Below are positions 22,035 to 33,935 of a stretch of DNA of 39,537 bases, piece by piece. Every line of letters starts with the position of its first letter. Position 1 is the first letter of the stretch. The position numbers and the translations under genes are program-made. The DNA comes from Pezizomycotina sp. ARF18 (Eukaryota > Ascomycota). Where the stretch lies: contig AZLU01000153.1 in the NCBI GenBank assembly GCA_002224055.1, forward strand, positions 59,838 through 99,374. Direction: 5' to 3'. The notes below the pieces were generated by a model. That model saw only the letters and a program-made list of their open reading frames with translations, had not been told where the DNA came from and ran no database searches.

Positions 22035-25000
22035 TTATCCCTTCCTGTAGGATTCGTAAGTGCTACCGTCTTGGCCGTAAGGATGGCCGTGCCGTTGGTA
22101 ATCGACGTACGAAAATCCTTGCTGCTGTTGCTGGGTATGTAGCTGCTCCACGGATCTCTGTGCTGAGAGATCCGGACCCATCTCTACACCGGGGTGCTCA
22201 ACCAGGACCTTGCTGGCCAGGTAGAAGCCCTGGGGTCAGACTGGCTCGCACCGTCGTGCTGCGTGTAGTAAGAGCCTGATAAGGCCACCCGGAGGGGGTT
22301 CCATCCGAAGCATCTGAGCAGGAGAGTCCCTGCCGCTGACCGGCGCGTACATGGCCGGCCCGCCAGGATGGTGACCTTCGCCATAAACCCCAAACTCAGA
22401 TGGGCCGGGTGTCCGCCTACCATTACCGCCGGGCACCGGAGTCCCGGCTCTTGAATTCCCATTACTATCGAACCCAAGCTCCGACCGGTTATCGAGCATC
22501 GCAAAGTCTGGGTTCGCTACAAAAGCCAAATGGCCGAAGCGGCTCTCTGCAGTCTTGTCCTTCGGGATATTTCAAGGCTGATATCCGACATATCAGCACC
22601 AAAGGCGGAAGAGTATGATTCGTTCGTGCTATGGCGCAACTGGTATACCTTGTGCAGGACGCGCTTCGCATTCTCATGGACCATGGGGTCAGAAGACGTT
22701 TTGTGAGGGCTGGATGACCGTAGCGAGTGCCGACGTTATCGGTACGACCAGGCTTTCGAGGCCAACAGTGTCTTCTGAATCGCTCCCTTTGGTGTAAAAC
22801 TTCAGATCGTCATCGAAGGTTTCTTGCAATAAATTTTGAACCCGAGGAGAAGCGGTATGAGCGGTAGACGGCGAAGCCGAACAGACTATTAGCGTCCGGA
22901 TTGTCGCCAAACTGTGCTAGCTGAGCCCAGACAGCACCACCAGTAACAAGATTGGCTATACCTAGAGCAACGAGGACCCTGTTAAACAGCACGCGCCAAT
23001 AATACCTTCGCTCTCATGCTTCGTGATAAAAACATACATGTAAGCGTACTTCCTGAGCCAACAATCGATGGCGAAATAGACAAAGGTATCAGGAATATGA
23101 TAGGCTGTAGGGACCGAACACCAGGGCAATTGTGGTGTAGAATAGGAAGTAATTGTAGTAAGTAGCTACGTCCATGACCTGAGGCGCGGACCATTCGATC
23201 ATCTGTCTAGGTGTAGGGTAAAAACTTCGTTGGAACCATCGTGACACCAAAGATACCAATTGGACAAGGTCGAGCAGAGCTCCCAAGTTCCTTGCTAGAA
23301 GATAGCTCATCCAGTAGATGGAAATGTTGTACATGGATCTGATGAGGAAGACGGTTTGGTTGTGGCGAGCTTTGAGAATCGCTTCCCAAGCGCTGAGGTG
23401 CTGTGATTTTTGAATACCGACCACGGTAAGCGCAAAAACGAACACACTGCCGCAGATTGAGAAGATTATCAAGTTGTTGATCAGGAAGAATGAATACAAC
23501 TGGAAGTGACCTGTCGCTCACGCGACGTCTTGGATAGAGCACCTTCCCATGCGGATATGCGTCTCATCAGGACCGGCAGAACGAGGAAAAAGATGATGGA
23601 AATCAACGGAGCCCCCACGCCTGAACAAAAGCGTAAAAATCGGGTATGCGGTAAGTTGGCGTTGAAAAGCGGATAGACAGCGGCGAACTGAGAAAGGTTG
23701 CTAAGAAAGTAGTCACGAACGCGTTCGGCACCACCCAGAGCACAGAAAGCAAGATGAAATAGAAGTATCAACAAGACGGTTTCGAAATCGCTCGGCCTTT
23801 GACTTCGTCAAATTCTTCCAAAGGACATCGCTTGCCTCGGAGCAAGCTTAACTGTCGTGCCTTGGGGATGTTTGCCTTTGGCTGCTAAGGCAGTCACATG
23901 CGCCGTGCGGACCGATGGGAACTAACGAAACCGTAAGAAAATGGCCGCCTTCGCTCAACAGTAGCCCTAATCTCTTTAATACGATGCTCCAACATCGTCA
24001 TTCTTTCGTCGAGATATTCAATTGCGTCAATCTTGGAAGCTCCTTTGCTCTTTTGATCCTCTTTGAACGGTTTTATGATTGGGCGATTTGGAGGAAGACG
24101 ATCCGGGTTTTTGAGATATTTGGCAAGGACACCTTCTAGAGCCCGCACGGTGAGAGAGTGTTGTTCGATCAATTTCGGCAACTCTAGGACATCTCTGCCA
24201 ATTGTAGCCCTTTCTTGATGCGTCAAGCTCGTGTCATTTTCAAGGCTCGAAACTATGCGTAGGAGGCCCTCGTCGACTGCGCACTACTAGGAACGTCATA
24301 CAACTGTAAGGTCGATTAGTAAAATTTGAAGGGGAAAGTTAATAGAAAATCAAGAAATAACAGAGAAGGAATTTTGAATACCAGGATGGTCCGTGCGTGG
24401 ATTGCTGATTGTAATCTGGGCTTTCAAAATAATGTTTCTTGAGCGCGAGGATTTGTTTATAGTTTCTCCATAGGAAGTAGCAAACGATTATGTCGAAGAC
24501 CCAAGTGAAAAATATCGTGACGTAGAGAGCTTTCCCTTGCACGGCGTATTGAGTTAACCACATGAACCAATTGTTTTTGGGAGGCTTAAACAGTTGATTC
24601 GCCTTCGAGGTCCCGATCAAGTTTGCCAAAGCAACAATGGAGCCAGCAATAGTGAGGCATCCAAACATGTTCCTGAGCATCCGTAAAAATCGAAGGAATA
24701 CGATCGCGTCCAGTCCAATTTTGTCGATCAAATCAGTCTCATGAGTGCTCCGTATAGGTTTCAACCAAGCGAAAAGCCTTTTTGATATTGGCGGAGGCGC
24801 CTTTGACTTATCGGGGCCCGCAACTTGGGGCGTATACGATGCCATTGAGCGGTCGAATTATACAAAAGCAGATCAAGGCGAAGACGGACACTCCTATGTT
24901 TACGCCGAAAGAGAAGTAGACGACATTGGCGAGGTATTCGTTTCTGAGGAATTGCGAATTGAAAAAGTCAACGGTTAGCTTAGAAATTGGTCTATACGTG

Positions 25001-25131
25001 TGCAAGCCAAGCTAAGCTCCCAATAACTTCGATGATAAAGTCTTGGGAAGGGAACCAGAAACCCACGTAAAACTTTTAAACAGCGCTTGCACAAACGGCG
25101 GTAAATCGTTGACGACCTGTTGAGCGGACAT
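22035..25131 (-). CDS. CSC1/OSCA-family (DUF221) membrane channel, frame broken
   Basis: This is a fungal member of the OSCA/TMEM63/CSC1 family of stress- or stretch-gated cation channels (yeast relatives Csc1, Rsn1 and Phm7). ATG 25131 gives MSAQQVVNDLPPF. The N-terminal membrane part contains YLANVVYFSFGVNIGVSVFA, then KRLFAWLKPI, DKIGLDAIVFLRFLRMLRN and FGCLTIAGSIVALANL. The cytosolic loop region holds THQERATIGRDVLELPKLI and PNRPIIKPF. The C-terminal membrane block has LYSFFLINNLIIFSICGSVF, SIYWMSYLLARNLGALLDLV, YYNYFLFYTTIALVFGPY and NRVLVALGIANLVTGGAV. The polar tail ends DGSTYESYRKG at TAA 22035-22037. Frame changes occur near 22130, 22620, 22840, 23080, 23500, 23880 and 24810. The family is firm; which paralogue is not resolved. 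Confidence 0.92.
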
Positions 25132-28100
25132 TTTTCGAAAGATAATTGAACCTTTTCCGTGACAAAAGGAGGTTCCCCAGCTCTTTATATTTCCCTTTGA
25201 CTAGACCCTTCTTTTGATATCCTTTATTTCGTTCAAGAAGATCTGTTTCTAAATAATTTCCCGGATCACCGGAAGATTTCGATGCCAGTAACGCTCCCTT
25301 TTAAGTAAAATCCAACAAAACCGTTAATATAAAAGGAAAATTATAATAATGATTGCCTAACGGTAAAACTGCCCCCCGCCCAGATCCGTTAGAAATTGCT
25401 CTAGCGATGCACGGTCAGAAGCTGAAAAACCTCGAGTTGTACGGCTGAGGATGTGAGGATGGACGATACTAGTTGATGCAGTCGGCACTGAACGACGGGG
25501 GCCGACCACTGTTTTTTTCTTTTTGCTTTTCTCTCCCTTTTCTTTTGGTTTGTGCTCGGGCCTAGCTCGTAGTGTCGTAAGTGTCCAAGTTTCGTGTACA
25601 CGGGGTCCAGCTCGCTCAAGCTTTCTTCTCTCGTTAACGAAGTGCTTTTGTTTTTCGTTTCCCTTTCCAGCAGCAAAACGGATTGTTTAGAAGAAAAAAA
25701 AAAAAAAAGAAAGAAAAAAGGAAGAATAAGAAAAAGGTAGATGGGAGAAAGCGACACCTGGAAGCAGTGGAGAGGGGGGAAATAAAAGGGATAAAAGGAA
25801 AAGAAGGAAAGTAGAACGAGCGTATTTAAGAGATAAAGGGAAATGCCAGTTGCATTTAGTTGGTGTTCTAGAAAGGATGGTGCTTTTGTAGAAAAGGGAA
25901 AGGTGAATGGAATAAAATAAACTTAACACAACAATAATGATAGAAAAATCAAAATACCCCCAACTTTTTTTTTTTTTTTTGCTCAAATTGTGAGACCCCT
26001 CGGTCTGGAAGCTTCCGATGGAAAAAGGGAAAATACGTCAAATATGCAACATGGCAGACAGAACACAAGCCCGTACTTTACGTATGTGAACAAAACCCCC
26101 CGTCACAAAAAAAAAAAAAAAAAAAAAAAAGGGAAAGATCTGGGGAAATACTTCGAAAGTGGCTCTCACTAGTATCCCAAACTGTTTTCTTGACGTATGA
26201 ATATATATAATGAAATATCCTCTACCTTGCTAAATTCCTAGGAGAAGGGAAGAGAAACACCAAAGAGTCTTCATTCAATCTGTCTTCCGCAAATTATAAC
26301 GGTATTTCTTTTGACAAGCTCGGGCCCCGGACTTCGGCTGCTTAATTGGCTCAAGAAACAATTAATCAATGCACTGACACAATCCTATCTTTATACCTTA
26401 TAATCTTAACATTTTCATTATCTTAGATATTTCCTATTTCCTCTTCTTCCTCTACTTCATCAATTTATCGTATATATAATAATTTTTCGTTTAGCACCGT
26501 ATCCCTTTTTATTTTCATCCCTTCATCTGAAATTCCTTTTATGATCGCGTGCAAGCGGTTCTGGTAGCATGATATGTTATTTTGTTGAGTTGAGCCCTCC
26601 AAACGCAAAAAAAAACCTCTTTTTTTTTTTTTTTTTTAGCTATTTATAGGCGTCCAATAATATGGCATATAACGGATGGATAATAAGGAGCTGGTTCTTA
26701 AAACGCTCCACCAAAATGGTACGGGCATTGGGGCGCTTCCACCCCCAGGTGTTGAACCCAATGTCACCCCGTAAACCCACCTGCCTCCGTTTCGCCTTCT
26801 TTTTATTCTTATTCTTCTGTTACACATTCGATCCAATAGTTCCAGAAGGTATGGAGGAATGGCATTTTTGTAAAATTCGTTGAAAGAGACAACTTGGCCT
26901 AAACCTCTAGTAGAATCTATCGATGAACACCTAGAGATTTTATATATAAAAAAAAAAAAAAAAAAAAAAAAGAAACGGCGCGATCGTGAGTGTTATAAAA
27001 CGACGAAGGTAAATAAGCATAAGATCTCGGCTTTTTTTTTTTTTTTGCAAATCTATATCTTAATAAGTCAAGTGGATACCTCGGGGGAAATACTAGATAC
27101 ATGGGTATAAACAGGGAAATATTGGAGAAAGGAGGAGGGAATTTAATCAATCACAAACAGGCTGAATAAAACACCACACAAAAGTTAAAACCAACTGAAA
27201 ATCCCCCATCCCAGAAAGAGGCGCTGGTGAATAGAGCAAGTGCAACTAAACTACTTTACTCGTCGTATATATATATACTTGTGTCTCTCTTAGGATTTAT
27301 CCAGTTTTGAATACTTCCAATAATTTAAACGCCGTGTCCCGAAGAGCTATTCCTAGTTACCTTTATTACATACGAGCTGCGCCCAGTGTCTATTTTATGC
27401 GAGTCTTTTTTTCACCGGAGCGAAGGAAGCTGAGCACGTTCTGACATTAAGGTTAGCCGCAAAGCTTCGTTGATAAAAGAGGTCCAGAAAATTACCGCAA
27501 ATTTGTCTTGAATCGATCGCGAAGAGTATACATTGTCCTTGAAGCACGGAGAGAATTTCGGGACTCGATACATACATCATTATCTGTATGCCGTTGTACT
27601 AGAGCAAGGCCAAAAAAATTACCTAAGTCTTGGACGTGCGTTTTTTTTTTTTCCTAGCAAACGTGGGTGTGTATAATTTCTTGAATCGCAGATAGGTGAA
27701 TGATAAACTTGACCATTTTTAGCGAGAAGAGCTAGGACACTATAGCATGTGTGCACGTACGAGAAGGAAGCTCTTAAGTACGTCATATGGAAGTATAGTG
27801 TGTGTATCACATCATTGCTATCTTCTCGATTTTATTGACATATGTATAGTAGAATAAACTACTGAATTTTGCAAAGGTCGATGTTGCCGACAGGAATTTA
27901 TCGATTGTGCGACTTTTGGAGATTGATGAATTCAAATGAAACGAAAAGTGAGTGAGGTTACATTCACACAGATCCGAAGGGGAGAAAAACGAAAATTCGT
28001 GCTTTAAAGCTTTTAGCTATCGAAACGAACAGCAACAAAGAGACCTACTCTAGATAGTAAAACAGACCAGCATCAACGGTTGTAACCACTCGGAATGTTT

Positions 28101-28695
28101 CAATACGCTAATACAGTACTTGTTCAAGATTACTGCTGTCATATACGCTAGTCGATTAGATGCGGATACTAGCTCCTAGTCACTTGTGTAGTTTTCGACT
28201 AATTATTTGAATACTCACGTGTAACTTTCGGTTCGTATATCAATAAATTTATGTTGAAGCTCTCTAATCGTTTGCAACGTGCATCGCGGTAAAGGAATAC
28301 TTAAATAGCCTATTCGGGTTGGTGATTAATGCACTTTGCAAGCATATGTGATAAAAGTCTGAAGACGTTGGAAGTCGAAACATTCTGCTTCAGGGTACCA
28401 ATCGGAGGAGTTGCCTAACGTTTGAGGATGTTGGGTATGTAAGACACAAATATATTCTGCTCGCTTCAAAGGAACAACTTGTGCTTCGTTGACTTTCATC
28501 ACATTATGCAATAATGGAAATGGGATCTAAACTACAAAGGAGGAGGTTCAACTCCCTCATCGGTATGGCTAACCGGCATTTTAGTAATTTTTTTTTTTAA
28601 TTCTTTGCACTCCGTAGAAAGAGAACGTGGGTAACACAGTACGAGACTTTTTAGGAACTCCTGAAAAAGCAACACAATGTAATAGTAGTGATAGT
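25132..28695. other. 3.6 kb spacer CSC1-like / FBA1
   Basis: No gene is supported. The left part is the CSC1-like promoter and includes a purine-rich plus strand (25690-25900, pyrimidine-rich in the gene's direction). A24 runs occur at 26107-26130 and 26948-26971. The rest (27150-28690) is AT-rich unique-looking sequence with short ORFs of no recognisable character. A box-B-like GGTTCAACTCC followed by T9 near 28549-28599 was examined and is not a convincing tRNA. Confidence 0.6.
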
Positions 28696-30190
28696 TTACA
28701 GTTGGTTGGCGGCATTGAAGTCAACGAGAGCCTCCTGAACCCTAGAGCTCATGGTCTTCTCACCTCGCGGACCCAGACACGAGGATCAAAGTACTTCTTG
28801 TTCGGCTTGTCCTCACCTAAAACAAAAGAAAAAAATCACAAAATTAGTATCGGAAGTTAAACGGATCGATAACCTCGAAAAGCTAAGGCAAGCGCGTGAA
28901 ATGTGACATACCATCAGGGTTCCCGACTTGAGTCTTGATGTATCCTTCTTGTTGTTGATGTAGTCGCGGATACCGACGAGGTAAGCCCACTGGAATCTGT
29001 GTCGAGGTTGACCTTGACAACACCGTTGTTGATGGCGGTCTTGTACTCCTCCTTGGTGCTGCCGGAGCCACCGTGGAAGACAAGGAAGAGCGGCTTGTCT
29101 TCATTGCCGTTGATTTGCTGCTTCGTGTGGGCCTGGTGCTTCTCGAGAAGCTCGGGGTGGAGCTTGACATTTCCGGGCTTGTAGACACCATGGACGTTTC
29201 CGAAACCGGCGGCGATGGAGAAGTAAGGGCTGATAGGGGCGAGAGCCTTGTAGACATCATAGATATCCTCAGGCTGGGTGTAAAGGGAAGCATTGTCGAC
29301 ATCTTCGTTGTTGACACCATCTTCTTCACCGCCGGTGATACCGATTTCCTGCCAAAAAAAGAAAATGTTAGCTTACAAAAAAGGGAAGAGTGGGAATAAA
29401 AGAAGAAAAGGGAAGAAAGGGAATAAATGATTACCATCTCAAGCCACTGCTTCATTGGCGCAGCCCTCTTCAGGTACTTCGCGGTAGTCTCGATATTCCA
29501 CTCCTTAGTTTCCTCAGAAAGATCGATCATGTGACTCGAGAACAACGGCTCGCCGTGCTCCTTGTAGAACTTCTCGTCTTCGTCCAGCATACCATCTAGC
29601 CATGGAAGAAGCTTCTTCGCGCAGTGGTCTGAGTGGAGAACAACGGGGATCTCATAAATCGGAGCAATAGTCCGATATAGTGAGCAGCAGCGGCAGCTCC
29701 CTTGATGGAGGCCTTCTGATCAGAGTTGGAGATACCCTTTACGAAAAAACAAAAGACTTCAGTGAAACCGGTGGAACGCACAGATCAGTCAGTGTGACCG
29801 AAGAGATCTAAAATAAAGACTACCTTTCCGGCAAAATAAGCCGCGCCTCCTTGGGAGACTTGCAGGATGATTGGAGACTTCTTATCCCTAGCAGCTTCAA
29901 GCGCTGCTACGGCGGTGGACGACGACGTAACATTCTTTTGGTTGAACATATAGTTAGGTAAACTTGGAGCTCCTAGAAATGCTAATGAGTATAAACAAAC
30001 AAGGTAAAGGACTTACGATCGCGGGAATAGCGAACTTGTGCTCCCTAGCATATTTAAACAGCTACAACGAGTAAGTTAGTAAGTGATCGAGCACCAAATC
30101 AAAGGAATGAGAGAAGGCATCTCTTACCGCCAGGACATCGTCGCCGACGATGACACCGGTCTTCCTCTCGAGAACGTCTTGGACACCCAT
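28696..30190 (-). CDS. FBA1: Class II fructose-bisphosphate aldolase, six exons, frame broken in three
   Basis: This cytosolic zinc-dependent aldolase interconverts fructose 1,6-bisphosphate with glyceraldehyde 3-phosphate and dihydroxyacetone phosphate in glycolysis and gluconeogenesis. Exons: 30190-30128 (MGVQDVLERKTGVIVGDDVL), 30061-30017 (LFKYAREHKFAIPAI), 29934-29824 (NVTSSST...SQGGAAYFAGK), 29736-29435 (GISNSDQKASIKG...SDHCAKK...), 29348-28912 and 28816-28696, ending in NAANQL. Zinc ligands appear as His in SDHCAKK, in FGNVHGVYKPGNVKLHPE and in FHGGSGS. All five introns have GT-AG ends. Exons 1-3 keep frame exactly; exons 4, 5 and 6 have lengths off by one (indels near 29680, 29003, 28935 and 28765). 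Because this enzyme is normally essential, the breaks are most likely sequence errors. Confidence 0.97.
30062..30127 (-). other. FBA1: FBA1 intron 1 (66 nt)
   Basis: GTAAGAG donor and TTGTAG acceptor, phase 0, between DDVLA and LFKYA. The other FBA1 introns run 30016-29935, 29823-29737, 29434-29349 and 28911-28817. Confidence 0.85.
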
Positions 30191-30385
30191 GACGATATAC
30201 TTTGATGAGCCTGGAGCAACATGTCAAGGGAGAGTTATCAAGTTAGTATTAGCGTCATTCCACGATCTCCCCTGTACATAAGTTAATTTCTTCCGATTTC
30301 AGTGACCACTTCCTTGCTTCCTCTTCTTTTTCGGATCCTACTAATCTTCCTCCGTTCTGGATATCGGATGAAATCCGTAGTATAA

Positions 30386-30398
30386 GGGGGGGGGGGGG
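30386..30398 (+). repeat. G13 run upstream of FBA1
   Basis: Thirteen G about 200 bases upstream of the FBA1 start (C13 on the FBA1 strand). It could fold as a G-quadruplex or be a binding or pausing site. Confidence 0.85.
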
Positions 30399-30717
30399 AA
30401 AGCATTGCTCTAAGCTCCCCTCAAGTGGTCAGACCAGCTAGAGTTATACGCCCAGCTAAGCTACATCGCTAAGGGGGAAAGGAAACGGGAGAAACATACC
30501 TGTTTATTTCTTAGTTTTCAAATCGAAGGAATGTCTTTCGAGAATTTTTCTTCCGGATCTCAATCGTACTGAGTTTTGGAAATGGAGCAATGTATTTATT
30601 TTTTTTTCAGAAAGAAAAGAGGGATGAGGGGAGAGGTCACGACTTTATATTTAAACTTTGACTGGAGAGCTATTTTATTGCCATATAGCTGTAGTATATC
30701 CTCAGTTCCGTAATGGT

Positions 30718-30721
<4 letters not shown>

Positions 30722-30758
<37 letters not shown>
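30722..30758. repeat. T37 tract, longest homopolymer in the window
   Basis: Thirty-seven consecutive T. On the FBA1 strand this is A37, about 530 bases upstream of the start codon. Confidence 0.9.
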
Positions 30759-31486
30759 CGTACAGGGGAGGTGGGGCGGGCAATCAACCCAAAAATAAAA
30801 GAAAAAAAATTTCTCAAGCTTTAGCGTCAATTCGACTTCAAATTCGGCAATCGGACGCAGAAACGGAAGATAACGAGTGATACTACTGAGGTATGAAGAG
30901 ATCTTTAACAATGTATTTCCTAGGAGGTTTTACCGTAAAATGGAACTTCTATATTCCTTCAGAACTGACGTATCTACATTTTAACAACTACCATTGCGGG
31001 CATGCATACGTATGATACATATACTACAATCGCTAGGGAACGGAAAACTACGGGTAAAGGAGAGGAAAGAAAACCAAGGGGTGGATACCCAGAAGGTTAC
31101 TTATCCGGGATGTCTCCGATATATACTTCAGTATATATCAGAGGGATACAAAATGAGGAGAATTCAATGTCACAAGAGCTTGAAAGTAAAAGTGTTTACT
31201 TTTAAGGTACACGCTCCCGAATCCAACGGAAGCCTAGCCCGGATCATAATTGGGATTTTGAACATGGGGAGGGTATATTTCAAATGGTTGGGTTGTATAT
31301 AAAAACACCGCCTCTAAGAGCTCTCAAGGCTCTTCTCTTCTAGAATGTGTTTATACACAAAAGCAGCAATATAATACTACTTGATATTTGGGGATAAACA
31401 GGACATTGCACTAAAAGCAATGCAATTCCTTAAGTAATCAATTGACAAATGATCTATCCTTCTCCTTTTGCGCTTGAAGCTTCGTC

Positions 31487-31511
31487 GCTTGAGAGCTGCT
31501 GGCTCTCAAGC
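31487..31511. repeat. Perfect 10-bp hairpin, 5-nt loop
   Basis: GCTTGAGAGC, the loop TGCTG, then GCTCTCAAGC. The stem is perfect and 50% GC in AT-rich surroundings. The sub-motif GCTCTCAAG recurs near 31320, inside a second small stem (AAGAGC...GCTCTT). Confidence 0.85.
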
Positions 31512-31895
31512 TTACTATAACCCTCTATACCCCGTTACCGCTTAAATTTATCGGTAACACAAACTACTCTTTTCGCCTACACCACGCACGTCCGAAAGAC
31601 CACACACAATAAGGCCAGATCAGTTCAAGGCGCACAATATTTGGGCACAACTACTTAATTACTATCATTAAAAGGAAGACCTTCTGCTGCTGACCTCCCA
31701 CGATAACGAAAGGAGTTCACTTCTTAACCTGAAAACATTCACGATCGCCCAAAGGGAGAGAAGTTCTACAATTCAATACCCTTTTTTTCACTTTCTCCCC
31801 TTCCTTCTCAAGTCTACTTTTTACTACGGAATATAATCGTCGCAGCTCCAGTCTAGCTTATTTCCATTATTTCCAGGAAATCCCGTTTGGCCGTT

Positions 31896-31917
31896 AAAAA
31901 AAAAAAAAAAAAAAAAA
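31896..31917. repeat. A22 tract abutting the SEC11 start codon
   Basis: Twenty-two A are followed by one T and then ATG (31919). The mRNA leader would end in poly(A) directly before the start codon, unless the true 5' UTR is spliced. Confidence 0.85.
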
Positions 31918-31918
31918 T

Positions 31919-32544
31919 ATGCTGGGCACTCTCTCCCAACTGAATGCGAGGCAGAATATTGCCCAGTTCATCAACTTTGGCCTGATACTGGCGACCGCGT
32001 TCATGCTGTGGAAGGGTCTCTCCGTAGCGACCAATTCCCCTTCGCCCATCGTCGTCGTGCTCTCGGGATCCATGGAGCCCGCATTCCAGCGGTGGGATCT
32101 CCTCTTCTTGTGGAACCGCGGAACAACACGCAGGTCGGAGAGATCGTCGTCTACAACGTGGACGGGAAGGATATACCGATCGTCCACAGGGTCGTCCGGC
32201 GTCATGTGTCAAAGTAAGCTTTCTTGGTCAGGTCCGTTCCTTCGCTACTCTACTGTTCAGTGCACTAAACTTTTCGCCTTTTTAGACTATCTCATCCAAG
32301 AAGAACCCAGTACCCAGGCAACCGCTAAAGCTTCTCACCAAAGGAGACAACAACCCCGCCGACGACGTCGACCTCTACGCTCCAGGGCAGATGTACATCG
32401 ACAGGGAAAAGGAAGTCATTGGAAGTGTTGTCGGTTACGTCCCGTTTGTAGGCTATGCCACGATATTGCTCAGCGAACACCCCTGGCTGAAGACTGTTAT
32501 ACTAGGGTTGATGGGCGTAGGTGTTATTTTCCAAAGGGAATAGG
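31919..32544 (+). CDS. SEC11: SEC11 signal peptidase catalytic subunit, frame broken
   Basis: This is the catalytic subunit of the ER signal peptidase complex, which cleaves signal peptides in the ER lumen. ATG 31919 gives [20 protein letters not shown] and one N-terminal membrane segment ([20 protein letters not shown]). [17 protein letters not shown] follows, with the catalytic Ser of the SGSMEP box. After a one-base slip near 32120 the sequence continues [20 protein letters not shown] then [11 protein letters not shown] (catalytic His). Intron 32214-32285 follows, then [18 protein letters not shown] (Asp region), [20 protein letters not shown] and the tail VIFQRE at TAG 32542-32544. Length and domain order equal the family norm. 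It is convergent with the bL9m gene, 264 bases between stops. Confidence 0.96.
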
Positions 32545-32808
32545 GGAAAGGAAGGTTTTAAATTACTTGGGGGCTATTGGATAGAAGACTATACGGGTGA
32601 ATGGAGAAAAATGCCGGTTATATCGGAAGCTCTCACAACAAAACTGTATATACGTAATGGTTTGTTTAAATTATTTTATCATGCCTTGGCAGAGCTGGAA
32701 GAGCTCGCTGAGCCTGAAATTTTATACACTATATTCTGCAGGCCTTTTAATACATGCTTATTAGTGATATGTACGGGTGTATCGTTTATTGTATGAGAAA
32801 TATTATTA

Positions 32809-33935
32809 CTATACAGGTGTGGCTGTCGTCTCCTTCGAAACGTCTTCGACTGTTGCCGCTGATGGTGACCGTGATGTACCTTCAGCTTTCCTTTTAGTGG
32901 TGTTATATCTGCTGCGTCGTCATCTTCCCGGGTAACTAGCAACTGCCGCCTGACAACCGTCTGAGCATCCTTCATGTGGATTCGGAGCTCGTACTTCCCA
33001 ATGTTTGTTACCTTGTCGCCTTTTACCCGACAACATCGATATTGTCACGGGTCAGTGATATTCGTGAGCCATCGGCGGGATTCTTTGCCGCAGCGATAGT
33101 TTTCAGAGCGGTAGCGATTTCAGCCTTATTTACCGAACCGCACAAAGTATTTACGTCCGGCGACGTTGTTGCCCGATAGAAGTGCACACTCTTTGGAAGT
33201 GCGTGTTCAGCAATGGAATAGCTTTCGAACCCTGGATTGGCATAAGCCATCAATGTGGGGATTCTGGTTAGTATTAAATCACATATCTATGCAGGTATTT
33301 AGGGTAAGTTGGAATAGCTAACGGTAATCATGTAGAATATTTCAGAAGGAACAATTGGAATTTATATTAAAAAAGGATTTTTGTTGATTCCTCACGAAGT
33401 GCTAGGAACGCTTCAAAATCTGTTCATCATGGAAGAAAAAGAGAAGGGGAAGAATGATATGTACGAGTGATTATATTCATGCAAAGAGACTTACAGGTAG
33501 TATTCTTGCTAGTATCGCGACCTTTTTCTTCTCTACCTCCCTTTGGGCTTTGGCTGTCTCAGGATCGAAGGTTGGATCCCTCGCGACAACACCAACCTTG
33601 CCAGTCTTGAGCTCCATTTCTCTTGTTATATACTCCGCCTGCTTCCTCGGAACCACAGATTGCGCATTCTCCTCTGGCAACTTCAAGTACAGATCCTGAT
33701 ACGGCCAAGGCTTTGCATTAGCCCGCAGACACATCAAAACATTATTTGGACCTCGTCACTTAGGTGCGATAGAGAGGTACCTTGGGGGCGAAGAGGGCAA
33801 TGTCTTCAAGCAACCGTACTTTGACTGTGTTCAGTCTCTTCTTGCCTCGAACCTGCTGGAACCCGGGACCGGCAAGCCTGTGTAGGCAGCTCCTGCACCA
33901 CGGCAGCCTCGTACCAGTAAGTGTTGCAGTTGCCA
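32809..33935 (-). CDS. MRPL50: Mitochondrial large-subunit ribosomal protein bL9m, frame broken
   Basis: bL9m is a protein of the large mitoribosomal subunit (yeast Mrpl50). ATG 33935 gives MATATLTGTRLPWCRSCLHR, a basic presequence-like start, then GKKRLNTVKVRLLEDIALFA, the bL9 N-domain beginning (VRLLEDV...KG in the family). A putative intron begins at GTACCT about 33774. The next exon reads PRKQAEYITREMELKTGK and ARDPTFDPETAKAQ. After a further intron comes the C-domain with VNTLCGSVNKAEIATALKTI, SRISLTRDNI and IGKYELRIHMKDAQTVVRRQ. The end is best read as SAATVEDVSKETTATPV with the stop at 32809-32811. Start, presequence and both domains agree with bL9m; intron edges are approximate. Confidence 0.83.

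Larger units (their letters stand above)
30191..31918. promoter_or_regulatory. Divergent spacer FBA1 / SEC11
   Basis: A 1.7 kb stretch between two genes transcribed outwards. It carries G13 (30386-30398), T37 (30722-30758), a perfect 10-bp hairpin (31487-31511) and A22 (31896-31917) abutting the SEC11 start. Open frames at 30994-31302 have no recognisable features. It should contain both promoters and 5' UTRs. Confidence 0.6.

Noticed and set aside
26720-26780. Box-B-like GGTTCAACACC on the minus strand
   Set aside because: The T-stem needs several wobble pairs and no acceptor partner or D-arm is found upstream.
28540-28600. tRNA-like box B (GGTTCAACTCC) followed by T9
   Set aside because: The T-arm pairs only 4 of 5, no box A or matching acceptor 5' strand lies at the right distance upstream, and no cloverleaf can be drawn.
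28696-30190. FBA1 as a pseudogene
   Set aside because: Five introns with intact ends and all zinc-ligand motifs are kept. Only isolated one-base slips occur, as in every other gene here.
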